NCBI RefSeq assembly: GCF_027620315.1
Contig: NZ_JAPNNL010000057.1
Span: 1 to 39,260 of the forward strand
Origin: Nonomuraea corallina
GTDB lineage: Bacteria > Actinomycetota > Actinomycetes > Streptosporangiales > Streptosporangiaceae
Length of the DNA stretch: 39,260 bases
Direction of reading: 5' to 3'
This document shows positions 23,085 through 31,250 of this stretch, one piece after another. A program made the translations under genes and the position numbers. The notes beneath the pieces were generated by a model that searched no databases, was not told the origin of the DNA, and worked only from the letters and a program-made list of their open reading frames with translations. Positions within the stretch are counted from its first letter, which is position 1. Every line of letters begins with the position of its first letter.

Positions 23085-24386
23085 TCACCCCCTGGCGGCG
23101 CGCCGGCGCATCAGCAGCCCGCCGCCCCCGGCGGCCAGGACCAGCATCGACCCGGCGACAATGAACATCCGCCCGTCAGGCCCGGCGTCCCCGCCGGCCC
23201 CGGTCGCCACCCCGTCCTTGGGCGTCTGCGACGACCGCCGCGTCGGGCTGGTCTCCTCGTCGGGCGTCTCGGTGACGATCACCGTGGTGGTCCTGGTCGG
23301 GGTCGGGGTGGTGTTGCTCGGGCTGGGACTGGGACTCGGGCTGGGGCTCGGCGACGCACTTCCTGCGGTGACCTGGAACGTGAAGGTCGGCAGGCCGGTC
23401 GTAGGAGCCGCGCACTTGACGGCCGCGGCGGCGGCGGTCGTGCCGAAGGCCAGGTCGCCGGGTGTGATGGTGACGGTGCCGGCGGTCGTGGGCCTCACCT
23501 TGATGGTCACGGTGGGCAGGGTCGTCAGGCTCTGCCCGGCGGTCCCCGTGGCGGCGGCCTCGCCCGTCGCGGTGGGCGGGGCCCCGGCGCCGCTGGCCTT
23601 GACCGTGGCGAAGAACTTGCTGCCGGTCGGGAACCCGCCCGTCGGCACCTTCAGCTCGTCAGCGGTCGTCTGCACGGCGCTCGCCCAGGTGATGGAGGCG
23701 TCCTGGTTCGTCCTGGCCCCGGTCGGCATGGTCGCCGTGATCTTGACGTCCACGGTGGCGGGGTAGGCGGGGTCGGTGCCGCTGGTGGTGGCGAGCGTGC
23801 ACTGGTAGGAGACGACGTTGTCGTCGCCGCCGCCGGCGCCGATGGGCACCTCCAGCACCTCGGTCGAGGTGGTGGTGCAGGTCGTCACGGTGGTGGCGGC
23901 CGAGGCGAGGGCCAGCGTGAGGTTCCCGGGCTTGACGGTCACGTTGCCGGTCGCCGCAGCGGTGACCGCGACGGGATAGATCACGTCACCCGCCGGGACA
24001 GCGGTCTGGTTGACCGCGACGGCCGCTCCCGTCTTCGGGCCCGGGGTGACCGTGCCGTTCGTGACCGTCAGCGTGGCGTTGGCTGACACGGTCGTCGCGG
24101 TGGTCACCGCCTGACGGAGGGTCAGGGCGGGGATGCCGACGGTGACGTTGACCGGCGATCCCGCCGCCGCAGAATCAGGGGCGCTCAGCTTGACCGTGAT
24201 CGACGTGTTGCTGAAAGGTCCGCCGCTGCAGGCGTAGGTGAAACTCTTCTCGACCACGAGCGTCGCCGCACTCGCGGGGGCCGAGCCGACGAGCAGCGAA
24301 CCAGCGAGAAGGACGGAGGCGCCCACCAGCACCAAGGCCGAGGAGGTCTTCTGGGCGAGGCGGCGCCGCGCCTGGGACGTCAGCAC
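23085..24386 (-). CDS. Secreted stalk protein with TPxxGVxTG-type C-terminal anchor, module 1
   Basis: A 433-residue secreted protein. A signal peptide ends in SAPASAA (about 33-40). Two similar beta-rich segments follow, each starting with a Cys-containing strand (FTYACSGG and VSYQCTLA) and ending in a CTT/KCA cysteine, suggesting two Ig-like domains with internal disulfides. A Ser-Pro repeat stalk is followed by TPKDGVATG (388-396), a hydrophobic helix (about 406-425) and an RRRAARG tail: a sorting-signal layout without LPxTG. I choose the GTG start at 24386 because GGAG lies seven bases before it and it gives a proper signal peptide; an ATG at 24416 is ten codons longer with a weak site. 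Function (adhesin, coat) unknown. Confidence 0.8.
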   Translation of the reverse strand: MLTSQARRRLAQKTSSALVLVGASVLLAGSLLVGSAPASAATLVVEKSFTYACSGGPFSNTSITVKLSAPDSAAAGSPVNVTVGIPALTLRQAVTTATTVSANATLTVTNGTVTPGPKTGAAVAVNQTAVPAGDVIYPVAVTAAATGNVTVKPGNLTLALASAATTVTTCTTTSTEVLEVPIGAGGGDDNVVSYQCTLATTSGTDPAYPATVDVKITATMPTGARTNQDASITWASAVQTTADELKVPTGGFPTGSKFFATVKASGAGAPPTATGEAAATGTAGQSLTTLPTVTIKVRPTTAGTVTITPGDLAFGTTAAAAAVKCAAPTTGLPTFTFQVTAGSASPSPSPSPSPSPSNTTPTPTRTTTVIVTETPDEETSPTRRSSQTPKDGVATGAGGDAGPDGRMFIVAGSMLVLAAGGGGLLMRRRAARG

Positions 24387-24485
24387 TGTCCTACTCCAAT
24401 TCAGCACAGTCTTCATGGTCGCGTAGAGCCAAGAGCATACGGACTCATCCTGTCAGGCTTCCGTAAACCGCCAAAACCTCGCCCG

Positions 24486-25274
24486 TCAACCCTTCTTTTT
24501 CGACAACGTCGCGTACACCACGATGTTGTCGGTGTAGCTGTGCGCCTTCTTGTTGTAGACGCCTCCACAGGTGATCAGGCGGAGCTGGGCGTCGTTGGTG
24601 TTGCCGTAGACCCGGTTGGTCGGGAAGGTCTTCTTGCTGACCTGCTCGATCCCGCTCACCGTGTAGCGGGCGACCTTGCCGTCCGACCTGTACACGTAGA
24701 TGTGGTCGCCCTTGGCCAGCTCGCCGAGGCGCTTGAAGACGGCCGCGCCCTTCTTGGTGCTGACGTGGCCGTTGATGATCGAGGGGCCGAGCTCGCCGGG
24801 GAGCGGGCTCTTGTTGTACCAGCCCGTCAGGTTCGGCTTGCTGAGCGGCGGGGTGCCGAGGACGCCCGCCTTGGTCAGCTTGACGGCGCCGATCCTCGCG
24901 TTCACCTTGATCTCGGGGATCTTGATCCGGGTCGGCCTGGTCCTGGCCTTGGCGGCCTTGGACTTGACCGGCGGGATCGCCGCCACGGTCGGCACGGCGG
25001 CCAGGGGCGGCGGCGCCTCCAGGCGGGCCGGGGTGAGCGGCACGTCCTTGCCGCCAGGGCCCACGGTGGGGGCGAGCTGGAAGGCGCCCGCGTTCTGGAA
25101 CTGCACCGCCGTCGGCTCGCCCTGCTGGGCCTGCGGGACCGGTCCCGATCCGTCGTCCACCGGCGGGATGAACGACAGCAGGCCGACCATGATGGCGCCG
25201 ACGCCGCCGAGCGAGCCGGCGATCAGCAGCGCCGGCGTGGCGCGGCTCGTCGGGGACTTCTGCGGCTGGGTCAT
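24486..25274 (-). CDS. Class E/F-like sortase (transpeptidase), module 2
   Basis: A 262-residue membrane-anchored sortase paralogue of the one at 22326. It has one membrane helix (about 15-37), a long Pro/Ala linker and a catalytic domain from about 115 with RIKIPEIKVNARIG, LTGWYNKSPLPGELG, IINGHVSTKKG (His170), KKTFPTNRVYG and LITCGGVYN (Cys236). The segment after Cys is YNKKAHSYTDNIVVYA: neither the classical Arg position nor that of the first sortase carries Arg; Lys242 is there instead. The start ATG at 25274 has GGAGGGA upstream and overlaps the stalk-protein stop by four bases (ATGA), so the two are translationally coupled. It probably anchors that protein. Confidence 0.88.
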   Translation of the reverse strand: MTQPQKSPTSRATPALLIAGSLGGVGAIMVGLLSFIPPVDDGSGPVPQAQQGEPTAVQFQNAGAFQLAPTVGPGGKDVPLTPARLEAPPPLAAVPTVAAIPPVKSKAAKARTRPTRIKIPEIKVNARIGAVKLTKAGVLGTPPLSKPNLTGWYNKSPLPGELGPSIINGHVSTKKGAAVFKRLGELAKGDHIYVYRSDGKVARYTVSGIEQVSKKTFPTNRVYGNTNDAQLRLITCGGVYNKKAHSYTDNIVVYATLSKKKG

Positions 25275-26641
25275 CGGTCCATCCCTCCGGCGTGCTCGGC
25301 GCGGCGGCGGCGCATCAGCAGGCCGCCGGTGACGCTGCCCATCAGCAGCAGGCTTCCGCCCAGCAGCAGGCCGGGTGAGCCGGTCTCCCGTTCGGGCGCC
25401 TCACCGGTGTCCACCCCGCCCGTGGGGGTCGCGAGGACCTGCGCCTTGTAGTTCGTGACGGTGGGGTTGACGGTGGGCGTCGCGGTGGGCGTCGTGGTGG
25501 CTCCGGGCACCACGACGCTCACGTGGCCGCTCGCGCTGGGGAAGGGGTGCCGGCCGGGCGTGGTGGTGCTGGTGCTCGGCGTCGGCGAGGTGGTGTCCGT
25601 CGGATCGTCGGTCGGCGGGTCGGTGTCCGTGGGGGTCGAGGTCGGGCTGCCCGTGTCCGTCGGGCCGGGGGTCGATCCACCGACGTTGATCTCGACGGTG
25701 CCCGGGTTGTTGGTGATCGTGCAGGTGGCCCTGTGCAGCGTCGGCGGGTTGATCATCTCCGCGGTGAGCAGCTTGAACGCGTCGAGGTGGATGTTCTTGC
25801 CGTCGTCGAGGGCCCGCACGGCCAGCCGGTGGAACCCGTACGGCAGATCGTCGCGCCGCCACAGCGTGGAGTTGCCCTGGATGACGTTGGTGGGCTCGCC
25901 GGTCTCGGTCCTCGACGTGTCCACGATCGCGGACTCGTCGTCGTCGATGATCACGCGGATCCGGCCGACGTCGGGCATCCTGCGGCCGAGGACCTCGAAG
26001 CCGGTGCCGTGGAACTTGATGACCGCCTCGTCCGTGCGGTTGCTGGTGGTGTGCAGGTCACGTCCGTGGTCGCCGTACTGCATCGGCAGGGAGCCCTGGT
26101 AGGCCCAGCCGGGGCCCTTGTACGTGATCCGGTCCAGTTCGTCGTTGTTGACGATCTCCTCGCCGGCGGGCGGGACGAAGTCGACGGTGAGGTTCTGCGG
26201 CGTGAGCCTGATCACGCCTTCCTCGGTCATGTGCGCCTCGGACGACATGCCCTCGGGCGCTTCGAGACGCTGGTTGGGCTGGAGCGCGCCCTGCTCCTCG
26301 ACGCCGCGCGGCTGCAGGACGCCGTTCCAGGCGCCTTCCAGCTTGACGTTGCCGACGAGCGACACCTGGGCGCCGGGCGGGAAGTAACCGGGGGACATGA
26401 ACCGGCGGGTGCCGGTGTACTCGACCGCCCAGCCGAGCGAGAGCATGCTGCCCGTCTGCACGCTGGTCGGTATCTTCACCCGGGCCGTGAGCGTCACCGG
26501 CGCGTTCCCGGCGACGCCGTCGGTGCAGCTGTAGTCGACCACCAGGTTGAAGGTCTGTGCCTCAGCAGGCATGGTCAGGAGGCCGGCCGAGGCCACCAAG
26601 CCGACCGATGCGGCGATCCACGCCTTACGCCACCGACTCAC
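25271..26641 (-). CDS. Secreted stalk protein with carbohydrate-binding-like domain and TPxxGVxTG anchor, module 2
   Basis: A 456-residue secreted protein. The signal peptide (SRWRKAWIAASVGLVASAG, cleavage near MPAEAQT) is followed by a beta domain with Cys strands (VDYSCTDG; RATCTITNN). Around residues 190-310 lies a galactose-binding/CBM-like jelly-roll pattern: RITYKGPGWAYQGS, EAVIKFHGTGFEVLGRRMPD, LPYGFHRLAVRAL and DAFKLL. A Thr/Pro/Asp stalk precedes TPTGGVDTG (405-413), a hydrophobic helix and MRRRRAEHAGG. There is no LPxTG. The GTG start at 26641 is chosen because GGAG lies seven bases upstream and yields the signal peptide; a longer frame to 26722 lacks both. A possible -10 TAAGAT lies at 26684-26679. 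Confidence 0.8.
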   Translation of the reverse strand: MSRWRKAWIAASVGLVASAGLLTMPAEAQTFNLVVDYSCTDGVAGNAPVTLTARVKIPTSVQTGSMLSLGWAVEYTGTRRFMSPGYFPPGAQVSLVGNVKLEGAWNGVLQPRGVEEQGALQPNQRLEAPEGMSSEAHMTEEGVIRLTPQNLTVDFVPPAGEEIVNNDELDRITYKGPGWAYQGSLPMQYGDHGRDLHTTSNRTDEAVIKFHGTGFEVLGRRMPDVGRIRVIIDDDESAIVDTSRTETGEPTNVIQGNSTLWRRDDLPYGFHRLAVRALDDGKNIHLDAFKLLTAEMINPPTLHRATCTITNNPGTVEINVGGSTPGPTDTGSPTSTPTDTDPPTDDPTDTTSPTPSTSTTTPGRHPFPSASGHVSVVVPGATTTPTATPTVNPTVTNYKAQVLATPTGGVDTGEAPERETGSPGLLLGGSLLLMGSVTGGLLMRRRRAEHAGGMDR

Positions 26642-26746
26642 GACACTTCTCCGATCACGCACACGGAACCGAAGGTAGATCTTAGGGTCGGCAACCGGAA
26701 CAACAGGCACAACTCCCAGCACTTGTGATGAACCCGTGTCCAGACG

Positions 26747-26763
26747 CCAGAATCGTATTCTGG
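26747..26763. promoter_or_regulatory. Inverted repeat upstream of LCAD-type gene
   Basis: CCAGAAT and ATTCTGG (26747-26753, 26757-26763) form a perfect 7-bp inverted repeat with a three-base centre, 27 bases before the acyl-CoA dehydrogenase start. The hexamer TATTCT inside it (26756-26761) could be the -10, so a bound protein would repress. The sequence is unlike the SOS box. Regulator unknown. Confidence 0.45.
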
Positions 26764-26790
26764 TTGCATCGAACCCACCTTGGAGGCGTC

Positions 26791-27936
26791 ATGGAGCGAG
26801 ACCTCTTCGACGAGGAACACCTGCTCTTCCGGGAGACCGTCCGCGAGTTCATGACCCGCGAGGTAGCCCCCCACCACGACCAGTGGGAGAAGGACGGCAT
26901 CGTCCCCCGGGACGTCTGGAAGAAGGCCGGAGAGGTCGGCATGTTCGGGTTCTCGGTGCCCGAGGAGTACGGCGGCGCCGGCATCAAGGACTTCCGCTAC
27001 AACGCGGTCATCGTCGAGGAGCTCATCGGCAAGGGCGCCTCCGGGCTGGGCTTCTCGCTGCACAACGACGTCATGGCCCCGTACCTCGTGGATCTGACGG
27101 ACGACGGGCAGAAGGAGCGGTGGCTGCCCGGGTTCGTCAGCGGCGAGCTGATCACCGCCATCGCGATGACCGAGCCGGGCGCGGGCAGCGACCTGCAGGG
27201 CATCAGGACGACCGCGGTCCGCGAAGGCGATCACTACGTGGTCAACGGGCAGAAGACGTTCATCACCAACGGCATCAACGCCGACCTCGTCGTGGTCGTC
27301 GCCAAGACCGACCCGTCGGCCGGCGCCAGGGGCGTGACGCTGCTCGTCGTGGAGCGGGGCATGGAGGGCTTCGGCCGGGGCCGCAACCTCGACAAGATCG
27401 GGATGAAGGCTCAGGACACCGCCGAGCTGTTCTTCGAGAACGTGCGGGTGCCGGTCGCCAACCGCCTGGGGGCCGAGGACGGCCAGGGCTTCTTCCAGCT
27501 GATGAACAACCTGCCGCAGGAGCGGATGTCGATCGCGGTGGCGGCCGTGGCGGCGGCGGAGACGGTGCTGGCCGAGACGATCGAGTACTGCAAGAACCGC
27601 CAGGCGTTCGGCCGCAACCTCGGCTCGTTCCAGAACACCCGGTTCGTGCTCGCCGAGCTGGCCACCGAGACGGAGATCGCCCGCCACTACGTGGACAAGT
27701 GCGTCCTGGCGCTCAACGCCGGCACGCTCACCGCGGTCGACGCGGCCAAGGCCAAGTGGTGGACGACCGAGCTGCAGACGAAGGTCATCGACCGGTGCCT
27801 CCAGCTGCACGGCGGTTACGGCTACATGATGGAGTATCCGGTGGCCAAGGCCTGGCTGGACAGCCGGGTGCAGACCATCTACGGCGGCACCACCGAGATC
27901 ATGAAGGAGATCATCGGCCGGTCCTTCGGCTTTTGA
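26791..27936 (+). CDS. Acyl-CoA dehydrogenase, LCAD-like
   Basis: A 381-residue FAD enzyme of normal length that should oxidise acyl-CoA to trans-2-enoyl-CoA. Visible motifs are GFSVPEEYGGAGI, ITAIAMTEPGAGSDLQGI, YVVNGQKTFITNG, NRQAFGRNLGSFQNTRFVLA and LQLHGGYGYMMEYPVAKAW. The position that carries the catalytic Glu in MCAD is Gly here (YGGTTEIMKEI), while LPQERMSIAV offers Glu244 at the site of the catalytic Glu of long-chain and isovaleryl types; the whole protein resembles LCAD. The start ATG at 26791 has TGGAGG six bases upstream; a longer frame to 26725 crosses the operator-like repeat and is unlikely. It is divergent from the stalk-sortase operon. Confidence 0.93.
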   Translation: MERDLFDEEHLLFRETVREFMTREVAPHHDQWEKDGIVPRDVWKKAGEVGMFGFSVPEEYGGAGIKDFRYNAVIVEELIGKGASGLGFSLHNDVMAPYLVDLTDDGQKERWLPGFVSGELITAIAMTEPGAGSDLQGIRTTAVREGDHYVVNGQKTFITNGINADLVVVVAKTDPSAGARGVTLLVVERGMEGFGRGRNLDKIGMKAQDTAELFFENVRVPVANRLGAEDGQGFFQLMNNLPQERMSIAVAAVAAAETVLAETIEYCKNRQAFGRNLGSFQNTRFVLAELATETEIARHYVDKCVLALNAGTLTAVDAAKAKWWTTELQTKVIDRCLQLHGGYGYMMEYPVAKAWLDSRVQTIYGGTTEIMKEIIGRSFGF

Positions 27937-27974
27937 CGCGCGCGGGTCCGAGCCGGCGGCGCATACTGGACAGC

Positions 27975-28136
27975 ATGGACAGCGGCCTGATCCTCCTGGT
28001 CTTCCTGGCCCTGCTGTTCGCCTGGGGCCTGAACCGGGTGCGCCGGGCGATCCGGCTCGGACCCCTCGGCTACGCCGGGGTGATGATCGTCTTCATCATC
28101 GTCATGCTCCTGCTGTGGGGCCAGACGATGCGTTAG
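27975..28136 (+). CDS. 53-residue two-helix membrane protein
   Basis: A small protein with two hydrophobic stretches (about residues 4-19, GLILLVFLALLFAWGL, and 33-49, YAGVMIVFIIVMLLLWG) joined by a basic loop, NRVRRAIRLG. This suggests a helical hairpin in the membrane with the loop inside. I recognise no family. The ATG at 27975 has little ribosome site, but CATACT at 27962-27967 is placed for a leaderless mRNA; alternatively it is read through from the dehydrogenase gene 38 bases upstream. Its TAG overlaps the stop of the convergent hydrolase gene (TTAG). Confidence 0.6.
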   Translation: MDSGLILLVFLALLFAWGLNRVRRAIRLGPLGYAGVMIVFIIVMLLLWGQTMR

Positions 28137-28909
28137 CCGCCGCTGCCCTCCAGCAGCACCCGCGTCACCAGCGCCGGATCGTCGGTCATCGGCAGGTGGC
28201 CGCAGTCCTTGAGCAGCTTGACCCGCTGGCCCGACCACTTGGCGGCGCGGACCGCCTGGCGGCGGAGCAGCAGCCGGTCGCGCTCGCCCCAGGCGATGGT
28301 GATCGGCGCCTTGGGCGGCGCGGGCGGCATCACGTTCGTGAACGACTCCAGCGTCTCGTCGAACCCGCTCGCCGAGGCGAGCGCCTGCGTCGCGGCGAGC
28401 AGCGCGGTCGGCGTCATGCGGGACGGGTGCGCGACCATCAGGCCGACCGACAGCGCCCGGCCGACCGGGTTCTCCGCCAGCTCGGCGGCCCGCTCCGGGG
28501 GCAGCGACCGCGCCGTCCTCCGGGTCGCCCGGAGCATCGCCTGGCAGTAGAGCAGCTCGGAGCGGGACCAGAACCCGGCGGGCGAGAGCGCCGTCGCCGT
28601 GCGTACGGTGCCGCGCGCGGCCAGCTCGAGCGCCAGGTAGCCGCCGAGCGAGTTGCCCGCGACGTGCGGGTCGCGGATGCCCAGCAGCGCGCAGAACGAC
28701 TCGACCGCGTCGGCCAGCGACTCAGGGGTGTACGGGACGCCGTCGGGCAGTCCGGGCGAGCGCCCGAACCCCGGCAGGTCGATGGCGATCACGTCACGCG
28801 CCGCCGCCAGCCGATCCAGCACCGGCAGCCATCCCTGCCAGTGGTGACCGATGCCGTGGATCAGAATCAGCGGCTCGCCGGTGCCCCGGCGGTCAAAGGC
28901 CAGCTCCAT
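28133..28909 (-). CDS. Alpha/beta-fold hydrolase
   Basis: A 258-residue cytoplasmic hydrolase. The oxyanion segment is LILIHGIGHHWQGW (about 14-27). DLPGFGRSPGLPDG follows, the nucleophile elbow is GNSLGGYLALE (Ser near residue 87), the acid lies in AWGERDRLLL and the base is in CGHLPMTDDP. The catalytic triad is complete. Substrate cannot be named; the family includes esterases, lipases and C-C hydrolases. The start ATG at 28909 is 16 bases after the stop of the PP2C phosphatase gene, with only a distant GGTGAG as ribosome site, so it is likely translated by coupling in the same operon. Confidence 0.88.
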   Translation of the reverse strand: MELAFDRRGTGEPLILIHGIGHHWQGWLPVLDRLAAARDVIAIDLPGFGRSPGLPDGVPYTPESLADAVESFCALLGIRDPHVAGNSLGGYLALELAARGTVRTATALSPAGFWSRSELLYCQAMLRATRRTARSLPPERAAELAENPVGRALSVGLMVAHPSRMTPTALLAATQALASASGFDETLESFTNVMPPAPPKAPITIAWGERDRLLLRRQAVRAAKWSGQRVKLLKDCGHLPMTDDPALVTRVLLEGSGG

Positions 28910-28925
28910 TCAGGCAGTGAACCAC

Positions 28926-31154
28926 TCACCGGCCCCTGGTGGGAATCTCGAACCAGACCGCTTTGCCTTCCCTGGTGGGACGCGAGCCCCAGCGCTTGGC
29001 CAACTGGTCGACGAGGTAGAGGCCGCGGCCGCCCTCGTCGTTCTCGCCCGCGCTGCGGATGCGCGGCAGCCGCAGGTCCTGGTCGAAGACCTCCACCCAG
29101 ACGGATTCCTCGCCACGGCGCAGCCGGAGGGTGAACTCCTTGTCGCCGGCCACCTCGTCGTCGAAGCTGTCGAAGCCCGGCATGTCCCACGACTCCTCGA
29201 AGGGCAACGGCGGCCCGTCGACCACCAGCTCCCTGCGCGGCACCGTGGCGGTCGAGGCGTGCAGCACCACGTTGGTGACGACCTCGGACACCAGCAGGCA
29301 GGCCAGCTCGGCCCGCTCCTCGGGGACGTTCCAGTCGGCGAAGGCGTCGGAGGCCATCCGCCGCGCCTCCCCCACCATGATCGGCTGGGCCGGGAACGTG
29401 CGCTCCGCCACGTCGAGGTCCTCGTCGCTGGAGCGGATGACCAGGATCGCCATGTCGTCGTCGATCTCGCCGGGCACGGCCACCGTGGCCGCCTCGGCGA
29501 TGCGCTCGACCTCCGCCTTGGTCATCGTGGCGAGCTTCTCGCAGAGCACGCCGAGCGTCTCCTGCTCCTCGGGGGAACCGGAGCGGGCGGCCGGGCGGCG
29601 GTCGACCAGGCCGTCGGTGTAGAGCAGCAGCGCGGCGCCGGGAGGAAGCGTGCGGGTCTCCTCCTTGTAGACCAGGTCGGCGTGCATGCCCTTGGCGCGC
29701 ACGCCCAGCGGCTGGCCGACCTCCTCGATGTCCAGCTCCACGCACTCGCCGTCGCTCAGCAGCAGCGGGGGGGCGTGGCCCGCGTTGGCGAACGACAGCT
29801 GCCGCGACCAGGCGTCGTAGACGAGGTACTGGCAGGTGACGATGGGCGGGACGCTGATGTCGGCGCCGGAGTCGTCCTTCTCCGGGGTGGCGATGATGCG
29901 GGTCCACTCGTCGAGCCTGGCCAGGATGTCGGCGGGCGACTTGTCGTCCTGCGCGAAGGCGCGCAGCGCGGCCCGCAACTGGCCCATGATGGCGGCCGCC
30001 TTGGCGCCCCGGCCCTCCACGTCGCCGATCACGATGCCGACCCGGCCGGCCGAGAGCGGGATCACGTCGTACCAGTCGCCGCCCACCTGGGTCTGGATGC
30101 CCTGACCGTGGGAGGCGAGCGGCGCGGCGGGATAGTAGCGGACCGCGATGTGGAGCCCGTCGAGCTGGGGCAGCGCCCCCGGCAGCAAGTGCTTCTGGAA
30201 CGACTCGGCGGTGTGGCGCTCCTCCTCGAACAGCAGCGCGTTGTCGATGGCGACCGCGACCCGGGTGGCGATGGCGCCGACGAAGTCGCGGTCGAAGGCG
30301 TCGTAGTGAGGGCTGCGGCGCTCGGTGAGGTCGGACAGCCCGAGGTACATCAGGCCGAGCGTCTCGCCTCGCACGGTGAGCGGCGCGACGATCGCCGAGT
30401 TCATGCCGACCTCGCCGCACAGCCGCGCGCTGCTCTCACTGGGAGCCGGGAAGTTGTTGCCGGCGAAGTCGTCGACGAGGATGGTCTCCTGACGGCGCAG
30501 CGCGGCGTCGGCGTAGTGGCCGGCCGGGTAGCGGATCTCCGCTCCGACGGGCATCCACGTCCCGGGCGGCGGATCCCACCCCTGCACGTGCTGGGAGACC
30601 CGGCGCACCAGCCGGTCGCCCTCCATCAGCTCGATGAAGCAGTGGTCGGCGAACTGCGGGACGAGCATCTCCGCCACTCGCTTGAGCGTCTCCTCCACGT
30701 ACAGCGAGCCGGCCAGCCGCTCGCCGATGCGCTCCAGCAGCCCGAAGCGGTCCTTCTCCCGCTCGTTGCTGCGCAGCGCCTCGCGGGCGGTGATGACGAT
30801 GCCGGTCACCGAGCCCGACGGGTGGCGCAGCGGCACCGCCTGGGCGCGGACGTAGACGATGGCGCCGTCGCCGCGGCGGACGTCGAACGTGCCCTCCCAG
30901 ACGTTGCCCTTGAGCACGTGTTTGGCCAGCTCGATCGCCTGCGGCTGGTCCTTCTCCATGATGCCGAAGGAGAGCACGGAGGAGTCGCGCGCCGACTTGC
31001 CCGGCCGGCCGAACAGCTTCTCGGCGAACGGGTTCCAATAGAGGAGGTTGCTGAACCGGTCCGTCACCACCACGGCCATCTCGGCATGATCGAGGACCGA
31101 CGAGGCGGCCAGCTGATCGGCCGCGTCGTGGGACAGATCCCCCCATCGGGTCAT
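28926..31154 (-). CDS. PAS-GAF-PP2C phosphatase with C-terminal RsbW-like kinase domain
   Basis: A 742-residue cytoplasmic protein that carries both halves of a partner-switch system. The PAS domain (about 18-125) has MAVVVTDRFSNLLYWNPFAE, the GAF domain spans about 140-310, and the PP2C phosphatase (about 335-575) has VGGDWYDVIPL, GDVEGRGAKAAAIM, LLLYTDGLVDRR and IDDDMAILVIR. The C-terminal HATPase (about 600-740) has ACLLVSEVVTNVVLHA (N box), VFDQDLRLP and GGRGLYLVDQLAKRWG (G box). Such proteins control phosphorylation of anti-anti-sigma factors; the partner is not encoded nearby. The start ATG at 31154 follows GAGGAG. It is upstream of the hydrolase gene and downstream of the IdeR-like gene. 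Confidence 0.92.
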   Translation of the reverse strand: MTRWGDLSHDAADQLAASSVLDHAEMAVVVTDRFSNLLYWNPFAEKLFGRPGKSARDSSVLSFGIMEKDQPQAIELAKHVLKGNVWEGTFDVRRGDGAIVYVRAQAVPLRHPSGSVTGIVITAREALRSNEREKDRFGLLERIGERLAGSLYVEETLKRVAEMLVPQFADHCFIELMEGDRLVRRVSQHVQGWDPPPGTWMPVGAEIRYPAGHYADAALRRQETILVDDFAGNNFPAPSESSARLCGEVGMNSAIVAPLTVRGETLGLMYLGLSDLTERRSPHYDAFDRDFVGAIATRVAVAIDNALLFEEERHTAESFQKHLLPGALPQLDGLHIAVRYYPAAPLASHGQGIQTQVGGDWYDVIPLSAGRVGIVIGDVEGRGAKAAAIMGQLRAALRAFAQDDKSPADILARLDEWTRIIATPEKDDSGADISVPPIVTCQYLVYDAWSRQLSFANAGHAPPLLLSDGECVELDIEEVGQPLGVRAKGMHADLVYKEETRTLPPGAALLLYTDGLVDRRPAARSGSPEEQETLGVLCEKLATMTKAEVERIAEAATVAVPGEIDDDMAILVIRSSDEDLDVAERTFPAQPIMVGEARRMASDAFADWNVPEERAELACLLVSEVVTNVVLHASTATVPRRELVVDGPPLPFEESWDMPGFDSFDDEVAGDKEFTLRLRRGEESVWVEVFDQDLRLPRIRSAGENDEGGRGLYLVDQLAKRWGSRPTREGKAVWFEIPTRGR

Positions 31155-31250
31155 CCGGAGACCACTCCTCGGGGAAGCGTGCGGGAAAGGACCACGAGCG
31201 CTCCTGCAACAGTCTTGGCCGGGGGGGAGTGGAGGGTCTCCCGGATGAGA

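Noticed and set aside
23310..23352. CRISPR-like or regulatory repeats
   Set aside because: The short repeats encode the Ser-Pro stalk of the surface protein and follow codon periodicity; there are no spacers.
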